Of a DNA stretch of 64,000 bases, positions 1 through 12,002 are shown piece by piece; the first letter of the stretch is position 1; every line of letters begins with the position of its first letter. Source of the stretch: Ailurus styani (Eukaryota > Chordata > Mammalia > Carnivora > Ailuridae); NCBI GenBank assembly GCA_002007465.1, contig LNAC01000349.1, forward strand, positions 866,726 to 930,725. The letters are read 5' to 3'. The translations under genes were made by a program, and so were the position numbers. Below the pieces are notes generated by a model. It was not told where the DNA came from, made no database searches, and saw only the letters and a list, made by a program, of their open reading frames with translations.

Positions 1-517
1 CACCTCCCTTGAAGTTCAACCCAGAATCCTGAGGATGACAAGTCAGCATGGTAAAGAAACCAGAAGGCTGGGGAGGGCCTCACAAGACTCACATAATGAT
101 TATTGAAGTCTGGACTGAAGGGTAAGGTAATGATCCCGCGTAGAGACAGAGAGAAATGGATCTGGGTCTGGGAGCGCAAGGGCAGAAGAGAAGGACAGAG
201 ATGTAGGGAAGCCAAGAGAGCCCTTGTGCTTGGCCAGGGACAGAAGCTGGGGAGGAAGACAAAGCTGGTGACAATTCACTGTGCTCAGGCCATCTGAAAA
301 TGGGGAAGCTACACCCTGAGGCCAAGAGTAAAGGATGAATGCCATGCACTTCAGTCATTTGCACTGGCCAGCCGTGCTACCTGCAGCTGGAGAAATCTGC
401 CAGGGCAGAGTGTGTGGGTGACGAATAGGTGTCCAGATCAGAGCAGAAGCTGCCCAGGGCCAAATGTCACCTTTAATCTTTAGGAAGCTGATGAAAACCA
501 GAAGCCCTTTCTCATAG

Positions 518-520
<3 letters not shown>
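1..520. other. Unassigned intronic DNA
   Basis: No coding signal, no recognisable repeat head or tail, and no RNA gene was seen. Frames here are short and lack coding character. Confidence 0.5.

Positions 521-576
<56 letters not shown>
521..576. repeat. (CA)n microsatellite
   Basis: Uninterrupted CA dinucleotides, about 28 units. A pure array of this length is usually length-polymorphic. Confidence 0.97.
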
Positions 577-577
<1 letters not shown>

Positions 578-1215
578 CATGTATACGGTTTCTCTGGTCA
601 CCCACATAGATGCCAAGTTCAGACCCTGCTGTTGATCATCCCAGCTGCACACAGGCCTTGTGTGAAGGCTCAGCTTCCCCCTTTTTCTTCTTTGACCACT
701 TTCCTGCTGCCTGGGGAGAACACTCAAGAATGGCACAAAGTTGCTCGCGGCCAACTTGGCCGGCACAATGACTGCCACCCCAACCCTCAGCTCTCTGCTG
801 GGAACCAGATAACGTTATCTTCCTGGCTGGAGTAGAGGAAAAAGAGCATCCCTCGCTCACTGGTATGCTGAAAATAGTACAGTTGGGGGGGGGTCTTCTT
901 TTTGACCATTGAATGCAAAGGCCATTGCATGCAGCTGTGTAATGAAAACCCCATCATTTTGTCACCCGTGGTTGGAAGGAGGTTGGAATGCTGCATCCAC
1001 CAGCATTCCTTACCCTCTCCATCCTCAGCCTAGCACCCCAGCTCTTCCCACATGCCTTGGAAATGCTGGGGCCAAGAGACCAGGGACCAGGAAAAGCACG
1101 TTATCAGAAAAGCTGTCTTCTGGGTCCATTTTTGTCAGCTCTCTCCACTTTCTCACCCTTCCAAGCAAACCTGTCATTTTATTTGATCCCTGGGAAAAGA
1201 TGCTATTGTCTGACC
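577..1215. other. Unassigned intronic DNA
   Basis: Mixed-composition sequence with no repeat family or gene recognised. A short G run lies near 884-894. Confidence 0.5.
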
Positions 1216-1420
1216 CAGTGGTTTGCTGTGCTGGTGGCACATTAGAATTACCTGAGGAGCTTTAAAAAAAAAAAAAAAAAAAGGGGATGCAAGCGGTTGC
1301 CCAGGTCTCATCTCAGAACAATTAAATCAGAAGGTCTTGGTGCCCAGGCTTGGTGCCCATCTAGGAAGCTTTAAAGCTTCCTAGATGATTGTGATTTGCA
1401 GGCAGAGTTGGGAACCACTG
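1216..1420 (+). mobile_element. MER5A-like hAT-Charlie MITE
   Basis: Starts with cagtggttt and ends with ggaaccactg, the inverted termini of the MER5A type. The internal sequence, with 'attagaattacctgaggagcttt' split by an A-tract and 'aattaaatcagaa', fits the family. An A-tract at about 1263-1282 and a perfect 28-bp palindrome at 1359-1386 lie inside. No clear 8-bp target duplication is visible. Confidence 0.8.
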
Positions 1421-1929
1421 CTTGCAGTGTAGGGTTTTACAGGCCATTTTCTCCCTGGATAAGGAATCTTGACTATTCAGAATGCATCCTCTGAATGTTT
1501 GATAAGAACTGTGAGCCTTTTTATGACTGAAGATTTTTTTTTCTAGTTCTTATCAGATTGAAAAGGAAGAAAAATTCATATATACAATTTCTGAGGCTAA
1601 ATAATTCTCTCAGTGTGTTCATTGGTTTTTTAAACAAATAGAGACTGAGGCACGGTGGAGATATTGTGGGAGAGAAAGAAACATGCCCCCAGACTCAAGA
1701 AATTTATAGTCTAAGGGATGTGAACAAACTTTCAGAAGCCAATGGCTCAATGAAGCTTTGAAATTAACTGTCATAACTGAGGGAAGAGCTGTAAAAGCTA
1801 CTATCTAAAATCAAATAGATAAGGTACCTAGACATAAATGGGAACAAAGTCTTTGTGTTGAAGGCAGGATTTAACACTGTCTGGAGAACCACGGCAGGTA
1901 CACTCTTTGGCTTAGCCTTTTTCCTCCCC

Positions 1930-2060
1930 AGCATCTCACCGGGCACACCCTTATTACACCCTCCCTACCTCATTCTTCATTCTTTAGGTCTCAGCTCCTT
2001 CTGGAAACCTTCCCTGACCTCCCAAGGCAGGTGCCCCTGCTGGGGACTCCCATTAGGAGT
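1930..2060 (+). mobile_element. L2 LINE 3' fragment
   Basis: The phrase 'ggtctcagctccttctgg' followed by 'aaccttccctgacc' is the diagnostic 3' region of L2. It is short and diverged. Confidence 0.6.
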
Positions 2061-2064
2061 TCTG

Positions 2065-2240
2065 GAAGCTTACTGTCTGGCATTGAATTCCAGCTTTGCG
2101 TGGTCCTGACCCTGGTGTAACTTACCCCTCTGGGCCTCAGTTTCTTCATTTGTGAAATGGTGATAAGAGGACTGATATGAGGATAAATGAGTTCATACAG
2201 GCAAAGCACTTGGCAGAGGACATGCGTATGGAAAGCTGTG
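2065..2240 (+). mobile_element. MIR SINE, sense
   Basis: Contains the MIR core 'cctctgggcctcagtttc', then 'ttcatttgtgaaatgg' and 'gataaatgagttcata'. The copy is old and diverged. Confidence 0.8.
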
Positions 2241-4139
2241 AATGTAGCTATTATTATCATAAAATCCCGGACTTGCCCTTGTATAATCACATACCATCCG
2301 TGACTGAATGGGCGAGGGCTCCAATGAGACAGGTAAATGATACGGTCAGATGGGTTCATCGGTCACAAAGAGGGATGGGAGGCAGATTGATTCCCCCACT
2401 GAATGAAGAGGCCGTTTCCTGCAAGGATTTCCCAGAGCCACCAGGGAGTGGACCATCAGGGCATAGTGTGGAAGAGCAAAATGGCAACCTGAGTCGAAAG
2501 GGCCCTCAGAAAGCTCTGAGAAAGATATCCAGCCACTCCTGAAACCAAAGGGAACTGAAAGAGAGATCAGGTCCTGGAGGTAGAGCTTGTGGGGACAGAA
2601 TAGCAACCTCACAGGCTTGAGTTTCGAGGGGCATCTCCATATCTGGGTCCCAAAACTGGACAGGAAGAACCCAAGGAGGAGAATTAAGGCCTTAAGCCTG
2701 AAGCAAACTGACTGATAACACAAAGTCTGGGTCTCAGTTACTCTGTATGGTCTCGACATGGCAAACAACCTCACAGAGAATAGAAACAGCTACTTCCATC
2801 TACCACAGCCCTCCCTCCTGCCACTCTCCAGACCTAGGCCAACAGCCCCTTGACCACAGGCATGGCCTCACCCTTCCACTTCCCCTACCCACCCCCACTG
2901 GTGGCCACTCAGATGCCTTCCAGCCTCAGGAGGCTCGGGCGTTGGCCCTGCTGAGGAAGCCCACTCTCCTGTCATCCTAGACATTCCCTGGAGCCAAGTG
3001 AACCATCTGCTGTGAGGTAGGAGAGAGCTGGAGGCCTGGCCTCGTGCTGGGGCAGAGGGAAACATGATGAAAGCGGGAACACATTTTTCCACAGCCAGTG
3101 CTGTAAGTGGGGGATAAACTCCCTGTGCCATTGGAGCTGTAGATTTTGCTGCATCCTTTTTACCCCTCACCCCCACTCCATCAGACATCTGTAGGCTAGC
3201 TGGAAAACTTTTCTGTGGGAGTGGGGAGGAGGGGAGAACGCATTCTGAATTCCAGAAGCCGATTGACCGAAGTCATCCTGAAACACTTGCTGGGGACTGT
3301 TTGTTCCTGGGAATCACCTCACTGGAGAGTTTCCTGGGATTCGGTGGCAGCATGGGTGGCTGTGGGTGGGAGAAGCAGGTGGGCTGGAAGATCCAGGACT
3401 TGGTCTGAGGATAAGAAATGTGCCCCCCCTTTTTCCATTAGATATTGTAGCTGAATATTTTTGGAACAAAGTAGTGACAGACCCTTCTCATTGGGGCGAC
3501 CTGGTGCTCACTTCCCCCAGAACAGACTAATCAGGGTGAGCTGTCCGCCCCCACCGGCCTCGGGGTTTCAGAAGTCCGCTGTCCCCTCTCTGGTGCCTTC
3601 CCACCGGTCTTGAGGCCCAGGAGCGTGGAGCTACTTATTTTCTTATTGTTTTTGTTTTTCACTCATGACTTGTCTTGAATTTAAGCCAATCTAGTTTTTC
3701 CCACTTATTCCCACCCTTCAAATGACTTTTCTCTTTGCTTATGGGTGCATGTCCCACCCAGTTTTCTGAGCTATTTCTATGCCTGGGTACAAATGCCACG
3801 CTTGAGTTTAATTGGTCTTGATGCTCCTCCCTCGAGGGCTGGCCTCAAGTCTTTATTGAGGTGGGGCCACAGCCTGCTAAAGCTTCAGGAGTCTAGAGCC
3901 CGTCCCTCTAACCCTCCCCCCAGAATGCAGTTTTAGGTAAGGTTTAGAATAAAGATCACCCAGAGGAAGATGCTGGCTGCAATTCAGAGAAAAGCAGATA
4001 CCAGTATTAGATTTTTTCTGAGAGCAACTTTTCGTGGAGAAAGATGAGAGCATGATGCTGCTGGATAGCTAAAGGAAGGAGGGAAAAAAGGTCTCTTGGA
4101 AAGAGAGAAGGGACCCAGAAATGAAGGCTGAGCCCCAAC
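2241..4139. other. Unassigned intronic DNA
   Basis: About 1.9 kb with no recognised gene or repeat. Frames of up to 142 codons occur (for example 2346-2774 on the minus strand), but they show no known domain and sit beside a MIR, so they are treated as chance. Confidence 0.5.
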
Positions 4140-4330
4140 TCAGACTTGCTTGTTATTTTTATTAGTAGAGTTACCATCTGCATTGATTGCTTACTATGTG
4201 CCAGTCACTTTATACATCCAAGTAATATTTTTGACATCCATAAGAATCAGGTATTTTTTTATCCCCATTTTGTAGAAGAGGAAACTTAATGAAAGAGATT
4301 AAATATTTTACAAAGATTATAGAGATAGGA
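4140..4330 (-). mobile_element. MIR SINE, antisense
   Basis: Shows the reverse complement of the MIR core: 'ttgcttactatgtgccag', then 'atccccattttgtagaag' and 'aggaaactt'. Confidence 0.8.
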
Positions 4331-6079
4331 AAGGCTAAGGATTTAGATCCAGATCCACCTGACCCCCAAGGCAACAGTGCTAGGCACAAACACAATCTTC
4401 CAGAGTAGCACAATTTACAATTTGGCATTTTCATTACAGTTTTGTCAAAAAACAAAAACAAAAACCCCACAACCCTGAAAAAAAAAAAAAAAAAAAGCTT
4501 TTTCTCTCTTTGCTTTGTTCTTCCCCCAGCCATCAGATCATTTATAATAATAACAACAGACATTTGCATGGCACTTTCCCCTCTGCAAAGCGCTTTTCCC
4601 ATACATCTATTCTAAACCTACCGGCTTTCAAGACAAATCAGACCCCACCTTTTCCTCCCAGGTCCCTCTTTTTTCACGGCAGCCACAAGCCCCTTGGAAC
4701 ACCCAGTGCCTTAGAGTCCGAGACACCCAATTTGATCTTCATTCCCCCCATTATTCTGTTTTCTAACTGGCACGTCGGTGGCGAGCTCTGCTGAAGGCAG
4801 GTGGCAGTCAGCAACTCAGGCAGATTTGGTCGTGCAGGGCGCCCCTCCGGGTGAGCCCCATGGCCAACACTTGATTGACCCTATTTCCTCCTCAGGAAGT
4901 TAGTGTTGGAGTCCTTCTAGGAAGCTCAGGACGGGAGACACTGCTGATGGGCTGCTGCGGCATCAGGAATCCAAGATTGTTTAAGGTTCCCCATGGGGGC
5001 TTCTAGCTACTCCAAGAGAGAAACTGACCCAGACTTTGCACAGGACGCCCCAGAAACACTGCCTTTTCCTAGTGCCTCGCCAGTCACTCCTTGGTATGAA
5101 CCGCATTCTTGGCGGGGCCCCAGAACCAACTGAGTTTCTGGGATTGAGTCTCAGGCACTCTTTGTTCTAGTTCAAGCTTGGCTGATGCATACCAGGCCCT
5201 AGTACCACACCCATGGCCTGATGCTGCCCCAGAATGCCTTTGGAGGCCCCTTCTCCACCTCCCCCAGAGAGAGAGGGATGAATGTCACCCCCCCACCACC
5301 ACCACCACCAAAGCAACATATCCCAGCTTTTACTGTTACAGACACCAGAAAACAATTTGTCATATAAAGTAGGATTCTGGCAGACTATAAATAAATCTAT
5401 AGCTTTCGTGACAGGCAACTGAGCTAATTTGTGCAATTATGCATATTTCTTTCCCTGGCTCTTTTCATGTTTTTATTCAGAAACCATCTTGTGTAGGGGT
5501 TTTGGTTTTTTATTTTGGTTTGTTTTTTTTTTCCATTTCAACGCAACAAGTATTTAACGGGATTCTAATGTGCAAGACACTCTCGGATTTACAAAGATGC
5601 TCTCAAGTTGCTCTCAGCCTGGTGGGGCCGTGGGAGGGGAAGATAGCTACAAGAAGTACCAAGAATGAAATGAGGGCTCCATGATAAATATCATCTGACC
5701 ACGAGGAATGACAGAGATGGGGGAGATGGGCTGCTTGGTGTCTACAGACAGGAAACGACATGGCCTTGCCTGATACTTGTAATTGGTCATGCCTTCTTGC
5801 ACCCTGAGGGAGAAGACGCTGAAATTCTGGGAACGGGAGTTGAGAGTGACTTCTAGTGGCCAGGCTTGGGGGTAGGGGCTGTCTTCAGGGGCAGGAGAGT
5901 GAAGCTAGTCTCAGGAGGAGACAGAGTAGCTGATCGTACCAAGAGTGGCAATCAGTTTAGAGGTTGTCTGTGCCCTGCCCGAGGGCAGGACAACGAGGGA
6001 GTCTGTTAAAAGAGAAAACTTTTTTTCTAATGATGTTAAGTGACCATCCTAATTGTGTGTCTTGATTCAATCTAGCAGT
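4331..6079. other. Unassigned intronic DNA with small low-complexity tracts
   Basis: Contains an A-tract at about 4479-4496 and a (CCA)n tract at about 5288-5310. Part of 5540-5830 resembles an old dispersed repeat ('aagtatttaac ... ctaatgtgcaagacact') that I cannot assign to a family. No gene seen. Confidence 0.45.
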
Positions 6080-6235
6080 ATGGCATCGGTGGGCAAACCC
6101 ATTTTTTATATGAAGACCAACTCCAGTTAAGTAACTTGCCTAACGTCACCCAGCCAGGAGGTAGAAGAACCAGGACCGAAAGCCTGTCTGTCTGATATTA
6201 AATTCCCATTCCACTGCTTTGTGTCCCCTGGACCC
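6080..6235 (-). mobile_element. MIR SINE, antisense
   Basis: 'gtaacttgcctaacgtcacc' followed by 'cagccagg' and 'gaaccaggaccgaaagcctg' is the diverged reverse complement of MIR. Confidence 0.65.
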
Positions 6236-6843
6236 AAACAGGTCAGCTGGCAGTAAATCAGGCTCTGAGATGCAGAGCTCCATTTTACCACGCACTGCCA
6301 AGGTGACAAGTTCAGCAGGATTTAGCTAGACTTTCAATAAAACTTCTGGCAATGGAGCTCTCATCCCCAGTTTTTCAAAGTAAAACATTTAGGTTCCAAA
6401 TGGCAGGCTTCTAAACAGAGAGCATTGCCCTGTTACCATAAGTAGTCCCTTCCACCACTTCTTTCCCATCTGTTTCCTGCATGCAGAGCATTATTGGGAA
6501 ACAATGATGTCAGCTCTTCCATATAAATCTACACCTCCCTGCTTGCTCTTCCCCTAGAATGCATATTTTTGTTCCTCTTTCTGGCTTTTGTCTTGTTGTT
6601 CTGTTCCTTAAGGACTCACGCTTTTGGCGTCAATTGTTGGCTTTCTTTTTTAATATGTTTTAGCTTTTTAAGCTTATTGTGGCCTTCAAAGTGCACATGC
6701 TTTTTTGGGTCCATATTTGGAAAATCTTTTGTTTGGCTAATAGCTAGAACATGGGGCTGATGTTAATGGGGAGGAGCCATTTTGCTTTATGGAAAAGCAA
6801 AGCTAGATGCAGGGCTCTGAATGGGGTCAGAACTGAGGACACA

Positions 6844-7044
6844 GGGCTCCTGGGTGGCTCAGTCAGTTAGGCGTCTGCCTTCGGTGCCCAGGGCCCTGGG
6901 ATCGAACCCCGCATGGGGGGGGTGTCCCTGCTCAGTGGGGAGCCTGCTTCTCCCTCTGCCTCTGCCACCCATTCATGCCTGCTCTCTCTCTCTCTCTACT
7001 GCATACTCTCTCTCTCAAATAAGTAAAATCTTTAAAAAGAAAAA
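6844..7044 (+). mobile_element. CAN-SINE (tRNA-Lys derived), sense
   Basis: The head 'gggctcctgggtggctcagt' is followed by the tRNA-derived body, a CT-rich tract and an A-rich tail. Perfect 15-bp target duplications 'agaactgaggacaca' lie at 6829-6843 and 7045-7059, proving endonuclease-type retroposition and a fairly recent insertion. Confidence 0.95.
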
Positions 7045-7363
7045 AGAACTGAGGACACAAATGCTACTTGGGGGCCCTTAGGGGGTGCATTAAAGCTTTT
7101 GGACCCTGGGCACAGAGGCTGTAGCTGAAGGTCGGGAAAATACATTCATGAAGTAATCTGTTCTTTCTCACCCCAAGCCTGACTTTCAAATGGGACATGG
7201 TTTCCTCAGTTCCCCTTTATCTACTGCCCCTAATGACTTTGGTTTCAGAAAGGAAAGGCAGGTGGAAGGCAGAGGTGGTTAGGCCCTAGGGGGCAGGGGA
7301 CGGGGGACATGAGTTTTGAATTCTGGGTCTAAGAATTCTGGCCTTCTCTTTTTAAGCCTTGGG

Positions 7364-7822
7364 CAGTGATACTCAAACTCTACTGGGCGTTAGAATGACT
7401 AAAATTGCAGCTTTTACTTTTAAAATTGAATTTAAAACTGAATTTCAAAATGGAAAAAATATTAGTTAAATATAGTACACTTTAGTACACCGTAAGGAGT
7501 ATTAGGAATACTCCTTAAATTCCATTCCAGACTTCTTGAAACAGAGTGGACATCTAGTAAGAATTTCCAAAAGGTCCTTGCCTAGGTCCTGTAGTATCTG
7601 GGTCTGTGGAGAGCATGAGACTTCACTGAATGAGTTCTACCCTTTCTAGGGCTGCGAGCTGTAAAGTGTCGCCGCATAGCAACATTCTGAGGTCAGTCCC
7701 TCAGAGATTCTGCTTTTGTAGGTCTGAGATGGGGTCTTGGAATCCTCATTTTTAAAGATGAGCTCCATGTCATCCTGATATCTTCTCTCTACTGATCTCA
7801 TTTTCAGAAACATTGACTTAGC
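7364..7822. mobile_element. Probable MER5/MER58-type hAT fragments
   Basis: 'cagtgatactcaaactctac' at the left and 'ttctgcttttgtaggtctga' then 'gatggggtcttggaatcctc' near the right resemble MER5/MER58-type elements. The right end 'tttcagaaacattgact' could be the degraded opposite terminus. Boundaries are uncertain. Confidence 0.4.
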
Positions 7823-8104
7823 CCACAGAAAGAAGCAGCTGAGTGAAACCACGTGATTTTTATTTTCCTCATTATATTTTACATATTGCTCAAATCTTCA
7901 ACAGTAAAAATGTAATTTTACTACTTAAATGGGGGGTCAGGAATCTTTTAAAATTATAATGGGAATGGGATTGTCCTGATTCATTCAACTTTTCATAAAG
8001 CCTTTTTGTTTTAATCCTTATAAAAAAAATCTTCATAAGTCCTGTTTATTTGCTTTCCTGCCTTCTTGGGTGCAGTTTAGTGAAATCAATTAACTTCTTC
8101 TCTG

Positions 8105-8350
8105 AGAAGCAGTGTGATGAGGTGGTTAGCATGTGGCTTTTTTGCTGATAATTTGCCTTGGTTCATATTTCAGCTCTCCCACACGCTAGCTCTGTGACCC
8201 TGGACAAGCTACCAGATCTCTCTGTGCTTCTGTTTCCTCATCTGTAAAGTGGGGATTATGGTATTATTGTGCAGGCTTAAGCTGAGGACAAAATGAACTA
8301 GTGCACGGCCTGGAATTTAGTAAACCTTCCGTAAGTGTCAACTGTGGCTA
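8105..8350 (+). mobile_element. MIR SINE, sense
   Basis: Near full length: 'agcagtgtgatgaggtgg', 'ctagctctgtgaccctgg' and 'tttcctcatctgtaaagtgg' follow in order, as in the MIR consensus. Confidence 0.88.
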
Positions 8351-8999
8351 GTATTTCCTTGGTGATTGGAAGTCTTTCCCTATTTCAGCCTCATTACTCA
8401 GAATGTGGTTCCTGAGTAATGTTACAGATATGGAAAGTTAAGGGAGCTGAGAACAAATACTATTCCGAGGCTCCCATTTATCTCGAGGGTCTTCCTTTAA
8501 AAAAAAATAATTCTTTAATATACATCCAATTATTTTCTTTGGTTGAATGCATAAAAACGCTAAGTCTTCAGACTTTTATTTGTTGGTAAATATTTCTGGT
8601 GTGGGACCGTGGCAAACTTTCCAAATTTTACATTTCTTTAGTAATCAGAAAAAGTAACCTAAAAACAAAATCGAAAGGGGAAAAAAATGAGAGTTGTGGT
8701 ACAAGGCTATAATCATAGTGACAACCATCCAATCATCTAGTTTCCATTTGTATTTCAGGAGGGCTATCAATCTGGATAACGAGGCTGTTTTCATCACTGA
8801 TGGAATCACGGAAGGCCTGGATTTTAGCTGGCCCAGATGCTATTTCCCATCTGCCTATTTCTTTACCCTACAACCGCAGTCTGACCACTGACCGAATGTA
8901 GTAGATCTGGCTCAATCTTAGGCTATACGAACAGAATCTCAGGTTGTAAAATGTACAGATCCCTCCTACTAGGCTCCTCGTGGGTTGACTCAAATATGG
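8351..8999. other. Unassigned intronic DNA
   Basis: AT-leaning unique sequence with no gene or repeat recognised. Confidence 0.45.
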
Positions 9000-9516
9000 A
9001 GTCTGTGTTCATTTCTCAGTGCTGTATTTGAAGATGGAAGCTTGGCCACAGAATAGATTTAGGAAGGTGGTCGGGGTGGTGAAGTGTAGACCTTCATTAC
9101 TTCTCACTTTTCATGGCCACTTGTCCGAGTTTCCTAAATTGTCTCCTCCCCTGGTAGAAAGAAAAGCTGCTCGCTGAAGACTGGGATCAAGCCCTGTTTA
9201 TCTGTGTGTTGGACGTCTGCAGGGCTGTTTCTTTTCTGGAGGCTCTCAGGGAGAATCCATTTTCTTGCCTTTTCCAGCTTCTAGAGGCTGTTCTCATTCC
9301 TCGGTTTGTGGCCCCTCAGCACATCTCTCTGATTTCCTGCCTCTTTCTTATAAAGACCCTGTGGTTACATCAGATAATTCAAGGTGATCTCTTCATCTTG
9401 AGATCCTTAGCTTGACCACATCTGCAAAAATCCTTCTAGACATATGAGGCAACATTCACAGGTTCCAGAATAAGGACATGGACTTCTGTGGGGTGACATT
9501 ACTCAACTTACCACAA
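9000..9516 (-). mobile_element. MLT1-type LTR (ERVL-MaLR), antisense
   Basis: 'ctggaggctctcagggagaa', 'ttgccttttccagcttctag', 'cttataaagaccctgtggtt' and the end 'tggggtgacattactcaact' run in the order of a reversed MLT1 LTR. No internal retroviral coding sequence was seen, so this is probably a solo LTR. The left boundary is approximate. Confidence 0.7.
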
Positions 9517-11123
9517 TCTGTTCTCCCCACAACACGTTTGCTCAATAGATATTAATAATGTGAATGAAGGGAATAGGGTGGTGATTATGTGAGGGGAGGA
9601 AGAGGTGGACATCAGCATTTTAAGCACTTACCATAAACCAGGCCCTGGGTTAGCTGGACACAGAGTTGAATACACATTGTCTGTCCCTGTGGGATCTCAC
9701 AGTCTCATGGAGGAGATGAACACATTCTCAACTGATTCTCACACAAACCACAATAGGAGGTGGATGACATTAATTCTGACTCAGAGGAGCTGGGTCTTCT
9801 AAGATGAGTGGAATCTGAAAGATCTCTGCCTGAAAGGAAGATGTTTCAGATAGAGGGAAGAATCTAAGCCAAGGCATTGGGTGTAAAACAATCTGGCAGG
9901 ATCAACATTCTCAAAAGAAGAACAAAGAGAACAAGGGAGAAGCATGAGCCACCCACCTGCCTGGTAGGTTTATAAGAACAAATGGCTTATGAAATGACCA
10001 TTATAATTCTTCCACAGAAAAAAAGAGCAACTGACAGAAATGTGCCAGTTTAAATTCCAATTTGAGAAAGGAAGAATCTTGAGCCACCTTTAAAGCTTCT
10101 ATGTCCTTTTTGCTGTTTCTGTTGTTGCTGGTAAGAAAAAAATTGGACCCCTTCTAGGAATAAACTTCCTCCAGGGGGAGGAAAAATGAAGTGCCCAAGC
10201 AGCTATAACCCAGAGTTTCAGTTTATTCCATCTATTTATAATCTTAGGAAATTTAACTTTTCTCTGTCTTGTGGATGAGAACTAGAGGGATGTTTAATAT
10301 TTCAAATCCAAGTTTTGTTTGAGCTGAAAAATTTTGCAATGTCCCTTCCCACCTACCTCCTGGGCACACTTCTACTCCATCCCATCTCTTTTTCTTCCGA
10401 GGTTCTCTTCACCTCCTCTTTGTCATTCCTCCCTTTCAAGAAACCGTGGAGTTGTTATCGGATCCATTGTTCTTGTCCAGGTGCCATGTTGAGCCTGGCC
10501 CAGTATGTTCCCACTCCACTGTGGGATGGCCATCCCCATCTCAGAGGAGTGTCCTCCCCGCCCTGAGTTCTCCATCACCAAGGAGACCTCGGGGTCCCTT
10601 GGAAGTGGGCCTCCCTGTCCAGTGCCTGCCTCGCCTCTGCCAGATTCCACAACTCCAAGAACTAAAAATACTTCAGCCTCTGCCTTCCCTCTGGCAGGAG
10701 CTCAAACTGGTTTTGTCCCTTGTGACCGAAAAGCAGAGGACCAGAAGGAAGCAAGACTAGCTCCATGGTCAGCCGCTGCCTGAGGGGCTCCCTCCCAGAG
10801 GTGCATTCACTCCCACTCTGGATGGGATGGCGGTGTTCTCCATTATCCCCTCTCCAGAATAGCCCCTCAGGGTGTGCTCTGCTCTCCCTGGACTCCTAAG
10901 TGGAACTAGCAGGAGTCATGAAAAACTACAGCATGTGATTTTAATGAAGCATAAACACCTGCCACAGTTGCAAGCCATCGTCTTCTCTTGTAACGTTATA
11001 AAAATAATTGTAGAAGAAAAAGAAAAAGAAATTCAAACAATATGGAGATTTAGAAAGTACAGAGTCCCTTCCCACACCCTTGCAGTCCCATGTGTGAGTC
11101 AGGGCTGGATTCAACCAGACTAG
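9517..11123. other. Unassigned intronic DNA
   Basis: No gene recognised. Part of 9620-9900 ('accataaaccaggccctggg', 'gggatctcacagtctcatgg') looks like an old dispersed repeat of unassigned family. Overlapping frames at 10423-10783 are GC-leaning chance frames with no domain. Confidence 0.45.
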
Positions 11124-11312
11124 TGCTGTATGGCGAAATTTTCTGAGGGAAATGTGCTCTGTCCGCACTGTCCGGTTTGGCAACCGCTGGCCACATGTGC
11201 CTGGTAGCACCCGAATGTGGCTAGTGCTACGGAGGAACCGAACTTTACGTTCTAGTTCATTTAAATTTACATACCATATGTCACCCATGGCTACTGTATT
11301 GAACGGCACAGA
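11124..11312 (-). mobile_element. Probable old hAT-type DNA transposon remnant
   Basis: The right end 'atggctactgtattgaacgg' and the left end 'tagtgctgtatggcg' are imperfect inverted termini. The internal 'ccacatgtgcctggtagcac' and 'gaatgtggctagtgctac' resemble a common mammalian MER element. I cannot name the family. Confidence 0.4.
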
Positions 11313-11399
11313 GAACTTTCTCTGTGTATATGCTAAAAAAACATACGCCTAGAATGAGTTTCTTGGTTTCTTTTTCCCTGCAAAGTTACAACATGTGTA

Positions 11400-11716
11400 T
11401 GTTTTGAGATAGGTTGTTTTAAATAACAGAAGATCTTGGAGAAGTACCCATTTTTGTAATTATATATAGCTCAGTCTCACTCTTCTTTATCACTGCATGG
11501 GATTCTGCTGAATGGATGGGTTCTTAAGTTTAATTTTGTATTTTTAAATCGGGTATCACATTCTTGTGTTTCCAAATGTAAAAGACTCTAATGGGCATAG
11601 TAAAAAAATGTCCCTCCCATCCCTGTCCTCAGCCTCCCTGTGCCTCATCCCAGAAGGAAGAAGTGTTAATTTTTTGGAAATCTTTCCATTGACATCCTGT
11701 GCATATATACAAGCAA
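11400..11716 (-). mobile_element. Probable L1M 3' fragment, antisense
   Basis: 'tttatcactgcatgggattc' then 'tgctgaatggatgggttctt' resembles reversed L1M 3' sequence. Diverged; boundaries uncertain. Confidence 0.35.
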
Positions 11717-11791
<75 letters not shown>

Positions 11792-11803
11792 CATATATAT
11801 ACA
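11717..11803. repeat. Compound (AT)n(GT)n(AT)n microsatellite
   Basis: An alternating AT run, about 23 GT units (11736-11782), then a second AT/AC run. Entirely alternating purine-pyrimidine. Confidence 0.95.
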
Positions 11804-12002
11804 CTTTTTATAAAATATCATAATTTATTTAATCATTTATTTCCCTTTTTACAAGTTCCTATGAGGCTTCTTGTATTGTCTAAATACTGATCAATTGATT
11901 TNCACTTTTTATAAAATATCATAATTTATTTAATCATTTCTTTCCCTTTTTACAAGTTCCTATGAGGCTTCTTGTATTGTCTAAATACTGATCAATTGAT
12001 TT
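11802..12002. other. False tandem duplication around single N (assembly artefact)
   Basis: The 100 bp at 11802-11901 and the 100 bp at 11903-12002 are direct copies differing at one base (tcatttAtttccc versus tcatttCtttccc). They are separated by exactly one N at 11902. The natural reading is two overlapping contig ends joined without merging. Confidence 0.9.

Noticed and set aside
355..778. Cys/Val-repeat reading frames
   Set aside because: They are translations of the CA/GT microsatellite.
6844..7044. tRNA-Lys gene-like A and B boxes in SINE heads
   Set aside because: They belong to tRNA-derived SINEs with A tails and target duplications, not functional tRNA genes.
9000..9516. Possible endogenous retrovirus
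   Set aside because: Only an MLT1-type LTR is visible. There is no gag, pol or env sequence nearby.
11556..11890. Frames with His-Thr or Cys-Val runs near 11.7 kb
   Set aside because: Translation of the compound AT/GT array.
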